In this document: positions 46,642 to 58,512 of the stretch, one piece after another
How positions within the stretch are numbered: position 1 is the first letter of the stretch
Layout: each line of letters opens with the position of its first letter
NCBI GenBank assembly: GCA_030267565.1
Contig: BRXU01000007.1
Coordinates: 992,001 to 1,056,000, forward strand
Direction of reading: 5' to 3'
Source of the DNA: Pleodorina starrii
Lineage: Eukaryota; Chlorophyta; Chlorophyceae; Chlamydomonadales; Volvocaceae
DNA: 64,000 nt
The notes under the pieces: model-generated
Seen by the model: the letters and a program-made list of their open reading frames with translations, nothing else
What the model was told of the DNA's origin: nothing
Database searches by the model: none
Program-made: the position numbers and the translations under genes

Positions 46642-47626
46642 ATGTGGTAAGAGCGGACGCCCACTCATTTTGTACAGGGCGCTGTCGTTGGCCGTCCCAG
46701 TTGGTACGCAACTGGGCAGCGTCGGGCTGGAGTCGTTGGGTCGAGCTGCGGACGGCACCCTGAAACTGGCTTGGTCCGTCGCGTCAGTCGCGTCGTCAGC
46801 AGTCCGGACCGCTGGCGCCAGTGCGGCATTTGTGAATGTAAGTGAACACAGCCGGGTTCTTTATTTGCAGTGGCTGGCTGGCTTTTACGTGCTCCAGGTG
46901 ACCTTACAACCCCTGGCCATTCTCCTTGCTTGTAGCGGAGCGTTCTGGCCCCGCTGAGCAGCTTCGCCTTTGGCAGCAATTCTTCGTCCTCCTGCAATGT
47001 ACAATTCAGCACCCACATGTGCCCCCAGCAGCTGCTTGTTGAGAAGGGCCGGAAGCACCACCCCTCGAGGTGAGTTCACGAGCCCGTGCCGCCGCGTTTT
47101 TGGAGGGGGCATCATGCTGTGATGGCTGAGCCACACACTGGGACAGGCCGACTGCGCGAGGTGGGCATTTGGCATACAAACGGACTCGAGTTACCCTCAT
47201 GATGTAACAGCCAAGGAGCTTGTAGCCTTTTCGACCCTTCCACGAACTAGCTGCCAGTGGCGTCATTTTCCTACGCATCTTAAGCGCAGCTGTGCGCTGT
47301 CGTTGTTTATCGTGGTTCTTCGTCCCAGGAGCACCTGCTGTCGATGACATGTCGCCCCGTTTGCGATACCCCGCAGGTACCAGCGCGCAGCCAACAACCT
47401 CAGAAGCGGAACCGCAAAATGCTCCATTCGCCGTCAGCTTCAGCCCAGCTCGCTGTCCGCTTCGCCGCTTGCGTCGAAGCAGGCCGAGCTCATCGCCCAC
47501 CTGGCGGCATCATGCGCACTTTCACCCTCTTCGGAGCTGCAGGACGAACAGAGCTATGGCCGGGAGGATCTCGCAGTGGCGCAGTGGACCGTCAACACCC
47601 TGGGCTTGCAGAGCTCGATGCTGTGA
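46642..47626 (+). CDS. Unrecognised small protein gene, four exons
   Basis: Exons 46642-46646, 46678-46837, 46936-47069, 47377-47626; phases close to 182 residues. No single ORF reveals it. It was found because three exons with normal composition are bounded by gtaagt or gtgagt donors and TACAG, GTAG or GCAG acceptors. Exon 2 encodes a small, mildly hydrophobic Ala/Ser/Val-rich segment (SLAVPVGTQLGSVGLESLGR, LKLAWSVASVASSAV), perhaps a membrane or amphipathic helix. Exon 3 contains SVLAPLSSFAFGS and CPQQLLVEKGRK. Exon 4 contains RYQRAANNLRSG, then SKQAELIAHLAASCALS and REDLAVAQWTVNTLGLQSSM. The start (ATG-TG split by the first intron) is uncertain and an earlier exon is possible. I assign no function; it starts 500 bp after DNAAF6 on the same strand. 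Confidence 0.5.
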
Positions 47627-49143
47627 AGCAAATGTCGATTTGGGTTGGGCTGCCAGCGCCTGGTCCCTGAGAGGCGGGGTTCGGGGGTCTTCAAGAATCC
47701 TTCCTGGGGGCGAGGAAACGCACTCCCGACGGCGCTCAGGCTTCAGTATGGTGGCCTGTGTGGGCGTCCGGGCTGAGCTTCTGAGGCTGCCGTTAAGGAT
47801 TTGAGGTTCGCAAGAGATGGAAATGGTATGGGTTGTTTGTCTTTCTCTCTCTACCTGTCCGCGGTTGATCGGGCGGCAGCTGCCACTTACAGATTGCGAC
47901 GGGGGAAGGCTGACGTTGACTTTGTGTGGCGGCCTTGGGGGGCTTTGCGCGCTCCGTTGCGTCCTAAGGCAGTCGGTTGGGTGCTGTGGGGTTGCGCGCC
48001 CTGTTGCGTCCTTCAACAGTTGGCTGGGTGATGTCTGCTCTTTACCCCGGGCAAGAAGTGGTCTCCGAGCCGCAGCCAGTTTACTTGACTCTTTGTTCGT
48101 CCCTTAATGCCCGCACTAGGGCATATCCTAATTGGTGCCCTTGGTTGCAAGCACCAAAGCCGCGCTCTCGAGCGGGCTGGCTTGTGTGTGGGTTACGTGG
48201 GTATGTAGACATCTTGGTTGGGCGACTGTATTTGGGTGTCTGTGTTCCCGCATTGTTGTCCAGAGCTCTAATATATATTAGAACCCGAAACGTGTGTCGT
48301 GAAGTGAAGGGGGCTTCATAGAATGACGGTTTCAGTGCGTCATTCGCCCGCAGATATGTATTTTGTGTTGTGGGCTCTTAAAATATATCACTGCTTTGCA
48401 TGGTCGTGACCCATGGGACTGAGGTTCGAGAATCGTGGTTGGCCTAAATTTGCCGTTGCGGCGCAGGTGCGGTTTGCCAGGCAAAACTAAATCTAGGAGT
48501 TGTTGAAGTTGGTCTGCGGTTGCCTGTTATAAGGACGATCCGGGACGGGTCGAGTTGGGTTTCCTGCTGATTGGTTGCTCCTGTCGATGTAAATGGGCCG
48601 CGATTGACGATCTGACGTCTTTTGGGCGGTGTCGCATGCCTTCTGCTTGGCGCGCGACTAGCTTGCGCGGCAGAGCGGGGTGGCCAACGGAATAAAGTTT
48701 CGTAGATGCGGTTGTACGAGGAGTGGCTTTTTTGTTGCTCGCAGAAGATGACTTTACTGCAAAGCGGAGCGCGGACATTGCTCTCGTTGCATTGCCCTCA
48801 TTTGTTGACTCCAAACGTTGGCACCTGAAGAGTTGCGCGTCCGCTCCGCTCGGGCCCCGAAGGGCCAAACATGTAAAAAAACGAAAAAAAACTGCTCGTG
48901 CGCTTAAAGCCACTCTCCCTCTCTTGCTGTATCCTTTGCTGATTAGTCTGGATGAGCTCTCTAGTCGCGCTTTCGGACAAGAAATTCACTCAAGAGGGAC
49001 CGATGTACAGCACTTTGCCGTGACAGTACTGAGGTCCAACGATACGAGGTAAGCCGCGGCCTGGCGAGCCTGCCAGTTTTCCCTCGTTTCCTCGCCCACC
49101 GGGAAAATTTCGCCTCACAGCCGCAGTTTCGCGAAGGAAACGT
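47627..49143. other. 3' UTR of the four-exon gene and upstream region of the carboxypeptidase gene
   Basis: GC is lower than in exons and no coding sequence is supported. Plus-strand TGTAA signals occur at 48588-48592 and 48872-48876; the first would give a 3' UTR near 1 kb. Confidence 0.45.
48588..48592 (+). promoter_or_regulatory. Candidate polyadenylation signal (TGTAA) of the four-exon gene
   Basis: First TGTAA after the stop codon at 47624-47626; a second lies at 48872-48876. Confidence 0.35.
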
Positions 49144-49200
49144 TTGAAACGCGGCGCGCTTCGGCCCTGGGCGCGCGCGCCCGTTGAGCCGGCGTTGCAA

Positions 49201-52200
49201 ATGCGGCTCGCTGGGGCCGCGGCGGAGCGGCGCCTGCGGGCGTTGGTCCTCGCGACGACGACCGCCCGGGCCTGCGCCTGGGCGCTGCTCCTGCTGCTGT
49301 GCGGCAGCGGCGTCGCGGCGCCGGCGGCCGCCGGCAAGTGTGGGCCTCGTCCGGATGCCGATTGCTTCTACGCGGGTATGACCGCTTCTACGCGCCAATT
49401 CGCCGCTGGGTTGTTCGCGCCCTTCCTCGCCTCCGCCTCGTCCGTCGGTTAAGCCGTCTTGCGAATCGCGAAGCCAGCTGTTTATTTGGTCTTCTGTTCT
49501 CAGGCGCCACATTTGCTCCACATTTGAGCCGCGATTGTGTCCTGAATTCATATCACCATCAATGTGCCACAATGTGCTTGATTAATATATCGACGGACGC
49601 ATGAGTGCATGAAACGAGCGAACGAACGAGCGAACGAATGAACTGGGTCGTATCTCGTATGACCTTGCGCTTGCGTCCTCGCCCCGCGGCTGCGCAGCCT
49701 TCTCCGCGAGGGCTCCCCCGCGCGCGGCGCCGGCGGCGACGGCGACGGCGGACCCGCCAGGCGTCGTCGGCTTCCTGCCCTTCGCCGCGAACGCCGCCGG
49801 CGGCGCCAACGCCACCGCCACCGCCTCTGATGCCTCCTGGTCCTGGAGTTCCTACCACGGCCATGATGCGATGCTGGCGTTCTTGTCCCGACTGGTCAAT
49901 GACAGCGCCGGCAGCTGCCGCCTGGACTGGCTGTATCCCGCCAGGTGCGTGTTGGGATGTGGGGTGGGGTGGGCAGTTGGGGGCGTGGGGGTGGCTCTCC
50001 TTTCGCCTCACTTGCCTTTCCCTGCCCTTCCCTGCCCCGAGTCGCCCTGCCCTGTCCTGCCGGTACCCTGCTGCTGCCGCTGCCGCGCTGCTGCCCTGCC
50101 GGCTCCCCCGGCCCCCCCCCCGCTATGTGTGTGTCATCCGCGCAGTGTGGAGGGCCGCCGCATGGTGGCTGTGGTGGTGGGCTCCGAAACCAGCACCGGC
50201 GGCGACTCCAGCCTACCCAAGCCCAGCTTCACCGTAAGTGCCCCCGCCCCTCCTCCGTGTCCCCCCAAATGTAGCGGGCAGTGCAACGGAACCGTCAGGA
50301 GAGCCGCCGCCGGCAGGGCAGAGTGCACGGCAGGGGAGACGGGCACGATTGAACACACTCGAGCCGGCTCGCGCTTCCGTGCCCCGACCCCTGAGGCACC
50401 GAACAACCTGGTAGACGGTACCTCCCAATGGGGTTGCGGGGGGGGAAATGTGCTGCTGCTGTCTGCGGAGAAGGGGGGGCTTTGCAGCCAACCTCGCCTG
50501 ACCTTGCCTCCATTCCGGCGCCGCCGCCACCACCACCACCGCCTTTTACCCGGCCCGGCTCGCGGCCTGACCTGGCCTGGCCTGGCCTGGCCTCCGCCGC
50601 CACCGCAGTGGATTGGCAACATGCACGGCGACGAGACCGCCAATCGTGAGTTGCTGCTGCGGCTGGCGGCGGCGATGTGCAGCGGCGAGCTGGCGGCGGC
50701 GGATGCCGGGTGGCGGGAGCTGCAGGAGAGCACGGTGGTGCGGATCATTCCCACCATGAACCCGGACGGGTGGGTTGCCCGGGTAGGGTAGGGCCGGGCC
50801 GGGTAGGGTAGGGCCGGGTAGGGTAGCCTGCCGGCGATGCGGCAGGGCTGGGCTTGCGGCCCACTGACCCGCGGATCGGTGACGCGGCTTCCCCACCCCA
50901 ACCGCGCTTTCCCCACCCCAACCCTTATGAAAGTCAGCTGACCTGTATGGCCTCGCCCCCCCCCCTTCCCTCTGCGCTTTCTCCCCTCGCTCGCCTGGCT
51001 CCCCTCGCCGTCGCAGCTTCGCCGCCCGCCGCCGCCTCAACTCCCGCAACGTCGACCTCAATCGCAACTTCTGGACGCCCGCGTTTCCGTACGGTAGGTG
51101 CCGTACCACATCACCGATCTAACCCACGGATGCTGCCTCCCTCACTCGCACTCACGGCACCGACGGACGCCACCCCAGGAGACCATGACTCGTGAGCCCG
51201 CCCGGGCGAGTCCCCCCGGGTCCCGGGGCGCCTGTTGCCTTCCCGCCACGTCAGGCCACACCTCCTCACACCTTAACACCTACTCACCGCCACTTCCACT
51301 TCCACTGCCACCGCCACTGCCACAACATGTGTTTACGCCTCTGCCCCTGCCCCTGTCCCTGCCCCCCCGCGGCTGTGCAGCGCCGCCCCCGGCCAACCTG
51401 GCAATGGCTGAGGACGTGCAGGGGGCGCCAAAGTACCCGGCTGCGGCATCATGGTCGCTGGTGCGTGACTGCGGGAGTGCGTGTGTGTGTGTGCGTGCAT
51501 GCGTGCGCGTAGGGGTTGCGGTTCCGGAGCCGTGTGGCGCCACTCCTCCCGCCTGCTCCGCCGCTTGACTCAGCGGGTCACACGCCCGGAGGCCTGGGTG
51601 GCACTTCCGCCCCGGAGCCAGTCACACCTTTGCAGCTCCCGCCTTGTGGCTCCTCACAGCGCCCCTCCCTCCCTTCCTCCCTAGCCGCGCTCCGCATCAG
51701 TCCCGGATCCGATCCACAGCATCCCAATACGCGTCAACACGGCCCCCGCCTTGGACGGAATTCCCTGCCGGTGCCCGCCGACCCGTGGGTCACTGCCCCG
51801 TCTCCCGCCTCCGCTGCCGCCGTGTCTCAACCGCAATGGCGGCTCACAGGTGGGCAACTTCAGCCTGCAACCCGAGGCGCAGGCGGTTGCGTCGTACCTG
51901 TCGTACACGCTCCCCGACCTGTCCGCCAACCTGCACGGCGGCGCGCTGGTGGCGAACTACCCGCTGGATGCGTGTGACAGCCTGGTATGTACGACGGGGC
52001 GGTACAGTACGACTGCGCGTATACGGTCTGTACGGTACTATGCTGTTCATGCTGCGCGAGATGTCGGGAGAGGGGCGCCCTTACGGGGAGTGTGCCCCTC
52101 GGGGGCCGTGTCAGCTCAAAAAGAGGCCCCACCCGCACATTGCGATTCAGGGTAAGACCGCCAACCGCCGGTCTTACCAGCGGGTGACTGGTGACGTCAA

Positions 52201-53369
52201 CACCTGGCAAGAAATTAAGCTTAAATCAAGAATCTTTGCGAAAGACGCCGCCAACGCCGACGTTCGCCGACGCTTCGCAGACACGCTGATCTCGCCTTAC
52301 TCCTCAGGACCTCAGGACCCCACCCGCTCGCCCCTCCCTCGCCCCTCCCTTCACCACCCCGCCTCCCCTCCCCTCCCCAACCCATCCAGGGTGCCCAGAG
52401 GTCTTGTCCCACGGGCGATGAGCCGGTGCCTCGTCTGCTGGCGGCCGCCTACTCGCAGTCCAATCCGGGCATGGCGGCCAACGGCGCGGCGCCCTTCGTG
52501 GGAGGTACCGTGCAGGGGGCGCAGTGGTACCCGGTGCTGGGCTCCCTGCAGGCGAGTGGGGGGAGATGAAGGGAGGGGAAGGCGGGAGAGCGGGGAGGGG
52601 GGGAGAGAGAGGGCGGCGGGAGGGGAGGGCGGGAGGGGAAGCGGGAGGGCAGGCGGGAGGGGAGGCGGGAGGGCGAGAGCGCACCACCCACCCCCGGCGT
52701 CGGCCCTGCGTGTCCTTCGTTCTTCGCGGGGCTTTTGCTGTTTCGCTGGTTCGACGGCGGGGCGTTCTGCGCGACTTTGCGCGACTCTCGCGGGGCTCTC
52801 TGCGCGACTTTCTCTTTGTGCGCGCGCGGCTCTTGTTGCAGGACTGGGTGTACCACCAGCTGCAGCGCCTGCACACCACCCTGGAGCTGCACCCGGTCAA
52901 GGACCCGCCCGCCGCCAGCCTGCCGTCGCTGTGGGAGGCCAACCGGGCAGCCATGCTGCGTCTCATGCAGCTGGCGCGAATGGGCCTGCGCGCGCGGGTG
53001 CTGGATGCAGCCTCGCGAAGGTCACTGGCGGCTAATGTGACGGTTGCCGCGCCGGCCGGCGTGCGCGGCCTGACCACGGATGGACCGGCGGCGGCGGCGG
53101 CGGCGGCGGCGGAGCGACGCGGGTATTTTTTCAAGCCGATGGCGCCCGGGATTGAGTACGAGTTTGTGGTACAGCCGTACGATCCGGATGACGTGGGCGT
53201 GTCGTACGATGTGATCAGCTTCCGGGCGTCGCTGTCGGTGGGGCGCGAGGAGGTGGTGGCGGCGGCGGCGGCGGGCGAGGGCGGCGTGGGGCCGTCGTTG
53301 CGGGGCCTGGCGATCGAGCGGGTGCTGTTGGCGTTTCGGAGCAACAGTACGACGTCGGTTAAGAAGTAG
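49201..53369 (+). CDS. Secreted or endomembrane M14 (N/E subfamily) metallocarboxypeptidase
   Basis: Nine exons: 49201-49375, 49698-49944, 50146-50233, 50609-50769, 51017-51093, 51381-51460, 51850-51984, 52390-52551, 52842-53369; 550 residues. A hydrophobic core near the N-terminus (WALLLLLCGSGVAA) acts as signal peptide or anchor. All M14 catalytic elements are present: zinc ligands H176 and E179 in GNMHGDE, H305 in NLHGGALVANYPLD, substrate-binding R240 in DLNRNF, Tyr379 and catalytic Glu390 (TTLEL) at the expected 11-residue spacing. After the catalytic domain comes a beta-rich segment like the transthyretin-like domain of carboxypeptidases D/E/N. These enzymes remove C-terminal Lys or Arg from secreted or processed proteins. 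Intron 8 has a GC donor (CAG-GCGAGT). An in-frame upstream ATG at 49144 would add 19 residues but bury the signal sequence. Confidence 0.92.
49607..49640. repeat. (GAAC/GAGC)n tetranucleotide repeat in carboxypeptidase intron 1
   Basis: Short run of GAAC and GAGC units shortly before exon 2. Confidence 0.8.
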
Positions 53370-54188
53370 TTGGCTTACTCTTGTCGCGCGCGACTACTTG
53401 CCTCTCGCGTGGATTACGACCCACCACTGCTCCATCAGGCGGTCTGGTTACCCTTCCCGGTTACCCTCCCTTTCCATTTCCCGATGTGCCGTAGCACGGT
53501 TACACGAAAAACACTCGGCTACAAGGGCATACCTCGGTTGCATGAATGCGCACCAGGAGGACGGGAGGGAGATCTCTCGGATCTCGCGTGCCGTACCATA
53601 GCTGTCGTCGTACACTGCATCTGCTGCACCATCATCTTGGAGTCCTTCACGGTCCGCTAGTCCTTCACGGTCATATAGAGCTTGGCACCGAGCGTCGGGC
53701 GGGCCGGGGGGGGCGGGCGGGGGGGACATCTTATGGGAGCGATTACGATTACCCCCGAGTTAGTTAGTTAGTTAGTTGTTGTTGCTGTCGAACTTGCCGA
53801 GAGGGACGGAGGATCCGGAGGTTATCTTCGACGCGTGTGGAGGGCCGCATCCCGACACGTACGGATGCCGTACGGTGTACGGACCTTCAGGGCACCCCAA
53901 AGACCACCGCCCCCCTCGCAGTAGATGCCTCACCTTTGTGTGACCCGTTGAGAGTCAACGAACGAAGCAAAAACAAAGAAAACCGCATCGTCCATCCATC
54001 GATCAATCCATCTCCAAAAACTCCCTAGGTAGATTCTCCGTTACCACCGACGTGCAGGGGCGTGTGCCCGGTAGTAGCGGCCCGCTGCTGCGAACGGTGG
54101 ACCCCAGTAGCGAATTAACCACCGTCTGGCCGCGAACCCCCGGCCGCGACCCACACTGCCTGGCTCCTCCGTCCGGTCGAGGACCGTT

Positions 54189-54193
54189 GTAAC
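54189..54193 (+). promoter_or_regulatory. Candidate polyadenylation signal (TGTAA) of the carboxypeptidase gene
   Basis: First TGTAA downstream of the stop at 53369. Confidence 0.4.
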
Positions 54194-54470
54194 AACCACC
54201 TCTCAGTTGTCTAACTGAGAGCTCTCGACTGCTGTCTGCTGCTGCTGTTGTTGTTGTTGGTGGTGGTGTCATGAAGGGGCTTCAGACCCCGGGAAGGGCC
54301 CTAGCGCCGCCGTCGTTAGTTGTCCCGGAATATGTGAGTTGGACCGCCGCAACAAAGTGGTTCGGAGAGCAATCCGCGAGCCTGTACCACCTCCTCCTCC
54401 TCCTCCTCCCTCCCTCCTCCTCCTCCTCCTCCCCCACCTCCTCGAGGGTCAGCGTTCTAAGGGCGAAAGT

Positions 54471-54475
54471 TTACA
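54471..54475 (-). promoter_or_regulatory. Candidate polyadenylation signal (TGTAA) of the gene at 54594-58080
   Basis: Minus-strand TGTAA 120 bp past the stop; a short but possible 3' UTR. Confidence 0.35.
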
Positions 54476-54593
54476 AGAACACAAAAACCGCAGCCAAGAA
54501 ACATTGGCCACTAATACGTAATACCATACACCTTCCGAGAGGATTCCGAACGAAGAAAAAAGAAAACGACTGACACGGCTTTCCTTTCACTCA

Positions 54594-57500
54594 CTACTGC
54601 CGAGCCGCGTCCCCACCAGCACCGCCCGCACTCGCACCCGCCGCCGCCCGCCGCCCGCGACGCCGCGGCTGCGACGGCGGCTGTGACTGCTGCCTACTGC
54701 CGTCCCCCGGCGGCCTCTCGTCGGCGCCTTCCTTTGGAGCAGATCCCTGCCGCCGCACCTTCCCACCACTGCTACCACTACTGCCTCCGTTGCCGCCCCG
54801 ACTCGACCGCCGCCCGACCGCCCCACCGCCGTCACTACCCTTCCCTTCCTCCATGCCCCTGCCCGACACCCCAGCCCCGGTCCGCTCCCCAACCACCGCC
54901 GCTGTTACCGCCCCGCCGGCCCCGCTGCCCTCCGCCGCGGCCGCGGCCTCCGCCGCCGCCGCCGGCGCCTCCGGCGGCGCGGCTGCAACCGCACTCGTCA
55001 GCTGCTTCCGCCGCTGCCGCGGCGCTGCCGCCGCCGGCGCCTCCTGGCCCTCCTCCCCTCCCACCGCCGCTCGCTCCCTCCGCGCTGGCCGCTGCCGCCG
55101 CCTGTCCCCCTCTCCCTCCGCCTCCTCCTCCGCCTTCTTCTCCTCCTCCTCCACGAACTCCAGCACCGCGTGTACGACACCGAGGCCCCCGCCGGGGTGT
55201 ACGACCTGTACGACCATCAGATGCACACACTCAGGCTAGCAGGGCGTGTGTCTTGGGGATGCACCGGTAAGGCGCCATGGGGTGCTTTCAGACGGGCGGT
55301 TTGGAGAGGCAGGCGCGCGCGCGCGCGTGTCAAAAAAGGACGAGTGGTCCACTACACGGGGCACAGCACAGGCAACGCAACGCAAAGAAACGAGAGCATC
55401 AAGATAGCCTCAAGACAGCCTCAAGAGAGCCTCAGGAGAGGGGCGGCGCAGATCTACCCGTCAATAGACCACCCACCTGCGCCGCTGCCAGTCGGTCCAT
55501 CAGGTGCTGCCACCGCCTGGGGACGGTGGCGACGGGCGCGTGGCCCGGGTAGGCGTCCGCGACTGCGTCTAGCCACTCCTCCACCACCCACGGCGGCTGG
55601 AAGCGGTGCGCGAGCGGCACCATCAGCCGCTGCACCATCAGCGGCGGCAGCCGCGCCGCCATGTGCTCCATCAGCGCGTCATGGTCGTCCATGCAGTCCA
55701 GCGCCGAAACCACCAGGGCGCTCCGTACGGCAAAGTCCGGCGAGGCGAAGCAGCGGCCCGCGAAGGCGTAGGCATCGTCTAGCAGCGCCGCCGCGCGCGC
55801 CACGCGCGCCGGCGGCGGCGGTGGAGCCGCCGCCGCCGCCGCCGCCGCGGCCTCGCCGCCTGCCTCCGTCGCCAGCGCCTCCATCAGCTCGGCGTCGCTC
55901 GTCAGCAGCAGCCGGCGGCTGGCGCCGCCGGCGCCGCCGGCGGCGGCGGCGGCGGTCACGTGCGCGCGGCCGACCTCCGGCCACAGCTCAAACAGAAAGT
56001 CGAACAGGCAGCCGTGCCAGTCGGCGTCGTACAGTTCCGGGAAGAGTACGGCAGCGTGCAGCCGCCAGTTCCGCCGATCCACCGCCTCCGGCAGCTCCTC
56101 CCGCGACGGCAGCGGCCCCGCCGCCGTCGCCTCCGGCGCCGCCGCCGCCTCCAGCGCCGCCCGCAGCGGCGCCTCGTGGAGCACCAGGATGCCGCGCGGC
56201 TCCGAAACCGCCTCCGGAACCGTCCGCCCGGCCGCGGCGGTGGCGTCCGCGCGCCAGCCCTCCGACGTCCCCACGACCTCCCGCCACGCTCCCATGGCGC
56301 CTGCGGGAGCTGCCGTTGACGTGCCCGTCGCCGACCAGTTTCCGGTCCATTGGGATCCGCCGGCGGCGGCGGCGGCGCCGCCGCCGGCCGGCGGCGGCTG
56401 CTCCCGCGTCGGCGAGCCGCCGCCAGCGGCGGCCTCTACGGCCTGCACCGCCGCGACCCACTCCTTGCTGCGCACTCGTGCGGCGCGCGGCGCGCGGGTC
56501 GAGCGCACCACGCCCTGTACCTCCACCTCTGCCCCCGCCGTCCCTGCCGCCGCCAGCAGCGGCGCAGGCCCGGAAAACGTCAGCCCGTCCACACCGACGC
56601 CCGCCCGCGCCCCTGCGCCTGCCGCACCTTCCGCACCATCAACCGACGCAGCGCCGCCGTCCCGCGCCGCCGCCGCCGACAACGCCCCCCAAACACTCCC
56701 GCCCGCCGTCGCCTCATCGGCGCCGCGATCCGTTGTCGTGGTGGTGGTGTTACTGCTGCTGCTGCTTGGCTGCGAGGAGCCCGCCCAGGGGAGCGACTCG
56801 AGCTCCGCGGCTGGGTCCCTCGAGCGCGGCAGCGGCTGCGAAGGCGGCGGGTGAAGTGCCGTGGCGGCACCTGAGGACCGCAGGGCTGCGGCTGCGGCTG
56901 GCTGGTCGCGATGCGGCTGCCGCGTAAGGGGTCTTGGCAGCAAGCTGGGCGGACCCTGCGCCGAAGTCCCTGCTGCCGCCGCTGCGGCTGCTGCTGCGGC
57001 GGCGGCGGCGGCGACGCCGCCTCCTGCCTCCGGGTCGGCTGCTCCCGCAGGAAGGCCTCCCGGTGGCGGCTGCACGGGACGTCCCGACGGGCCTTCCGTC
57101 GGCCCAGCGATCGAGATCGCGTCACCCCTTGGTTCCCCAGGTTCGGGCCCCCAGGAGGATGGCAACGACACGACGGAGGACTCAGCGGCCGCCGAGACGC
57201 CGGAGGCAGCAGCGGGGCCGTCGGCGGGTGGAGCTCGAGGAGACGCGGTGGAGGCTGCCGCAGGTCGCTCGCCGGCTCTATTGCTGCTGCTGCTGCTTCT
57301 GGAGCTCGATTGCGCGGTCTCAGCAGCCATTCCCGGAGAAGACGCCGGTGGCGCCGCCGCGGCGTCCTCCACCGGGGCCGCTGGCGCTGGTGCAGTTGGC
57401 CCCGCGGCCCTCTCCCAAGGCCGCAGCGCGCGGCGTCTCAGTCCGGAGAGGTTTTGCCGCTCTGAGGCCATCGGGCCACCCGCAGCTGCGCCTTCGGAGG

Positions 57501-58080
57501 AGGGCCTTTCGGCGGCGGCGGCGGCGGAGGTGCCGGAGGCAGCGCCATCGGCGGGTGAGAGGTCCAGGGGCACCGGCTTGCCGGCGAGGATGTCATCCAG
57601 GCTCAAGGCGGGAATGAGGGCGCTGAGTTGCTCCAGGTCGGGGACGGCTGAGGCGCTGAAGGGCAGATGCGCTGGCGTTGGCGCCGGCGGCTGCGCGGGC
57701 TGCGTTTGAGTTGCGGCGCTTTTCTTGGTTTGGTGGGTGGTGATGGAGGGCGGGGAGCGGGGGCCCTGACGGCTGGGTGCACCAGCGCCGACCGCAGCTG
57801 GGGGGGCGGGGGAGGCGGCTGTGCTGGGCCGTCCTGGTGGCCAATGCTGCGGTTGTTGCGGGGCGCGGTGGCGGCTGCTGGGAGACGTCGCGCTCGGCGG
57901 CACGGCCCAGGCTGCCGCGCTGGTGCTACGGGAGTTAACGCTGGCGGACAAGCAATAGGACTCCAGCAAGGCTCGCCGCGTGTCGGTGGCCGAGCGCCAC
58001 AGCCGACACACTTGGCATCCGGCTTCGGTGCGGGAAGCGTGATGTCGCATCGAGGACCCGAAACGTCTTTCCTGGGACAT
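54594..58080 (-). CDS. Unknown low-complexity protein with an ordered central-to-C-terminal domain
   Basis: Two exons on the minus strand, 58080-55477 and 55205-54594, joined in phase 0 (donor gtgggt, acceptor GTACAG); 1,071 residues. The N-terminus starts MSQERRFGSS and has a Cys pair in AGCQVCRLWRS. A conserved-looking short motif follows (DLEQLSALIPALSLDDILAG), then several hundred Ala/Gly/Ser/Pro residues. Residues about 680-870 look ordered and alpha-helical: NWRLHAAVLFPELYDADWHG, CLFDFLFELWPEVGRAHV, FAVRSALVVSALDCMDDHDA, PLAHRFQPPWVVEEWLDAV. The second exon continues with VVHAVLEFVEEEE, then a charged tail. The helical part could be a HEAT/ARM-like or novel fold; I do not recognise the family. 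An in-frame Met codon upstream at 58185 lies in AT-richer sequence, so I chose the later Met. Confidence 0.7.
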
Positions 58081-58512
58081 GGCTCCTAGCGCATTGACCG
58101 GGGAGGCTTCTACCGCTACAGTGAAATGGACAGGCTTTATTTCGTGTTGTTGAACAATACCATGTTGCGGCGGCCAAGAAGGCAATAGAAGTCAGCTGGT
58201 CTTGAAGTAAAAATCGAATTCATGGACTGAGCTGAATTTCAAGCCGCTCTTTTCCTAACCGTATACGGCGCACTGTACGGTTCCGACATTTTCCTGTCCC
58301 TCGCCCTTCAGCTTTTGTGTACGCTGCCTTTAGAAACAGTGTGTTTGCCACCCGTGGCTGTCGTGCCCCACTTACCCATGATATGCTATTGGGGCTCCGA
58401 ACCTTCTTCTTACCGTGACGACTCGTGCGGACAACTTCACTGCTGAGCGCGTTCTCGTGTTCCTTTGACTGAATTACAAGCACGTTAGCGCGTTCAATTG
58501 TATGCGGGGGCA
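58081..58512. promoter_or_regulatory. Divergent promoter region: 54594-58080 gene (-) and NAR1 (+)
   Basis: 432 bp of lower-GC DNA between two divergent inferred starts. No nitrogen-response or low-CO2 motif could be identified by eye. Confidence 0.45.

Larger units (their letters stand above)
53370..54593. other. Convergent 3' UTRs of the carboxypeptidase and the 54594-58080 gene
   Basis: No gene supported. A plus-strand TGTAA at 54189-54193 would give the carboxypeptidase an 820-bp 3' UTR. A minus-strand TGTAA at 54475-54471 suits the opposite gene. A GTTA run lies at about 53759-53778 and a CTC run at 54388-54445. Confidence 0.5.

Noticed and set aside
46507..46642. Start of the four-exon gene at the ATG at 46507 (MDTLGNSREEG)
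   Set aside because: All donors in that frame are phase 0, but exon 2 needs phase 2; reading exon 2 in phase 0 gives an unlikely sequence and stops soon after.
49376..49620. Extra carboxypeptidase exon after the CAG acceptor near 49504
   Set aside because: In phase it runs into a stop after about 35 AT-rich codons; the acceptor at 49697 continues with proper coding sequence and M14 similarity.
55170..56927. 585-residue plus-strand ORF opposite the 54594-58080 gene
   Set aside because: Arg/Pro-rich shadow of the minus-strand coding sequence, which contains ordered helical segments.
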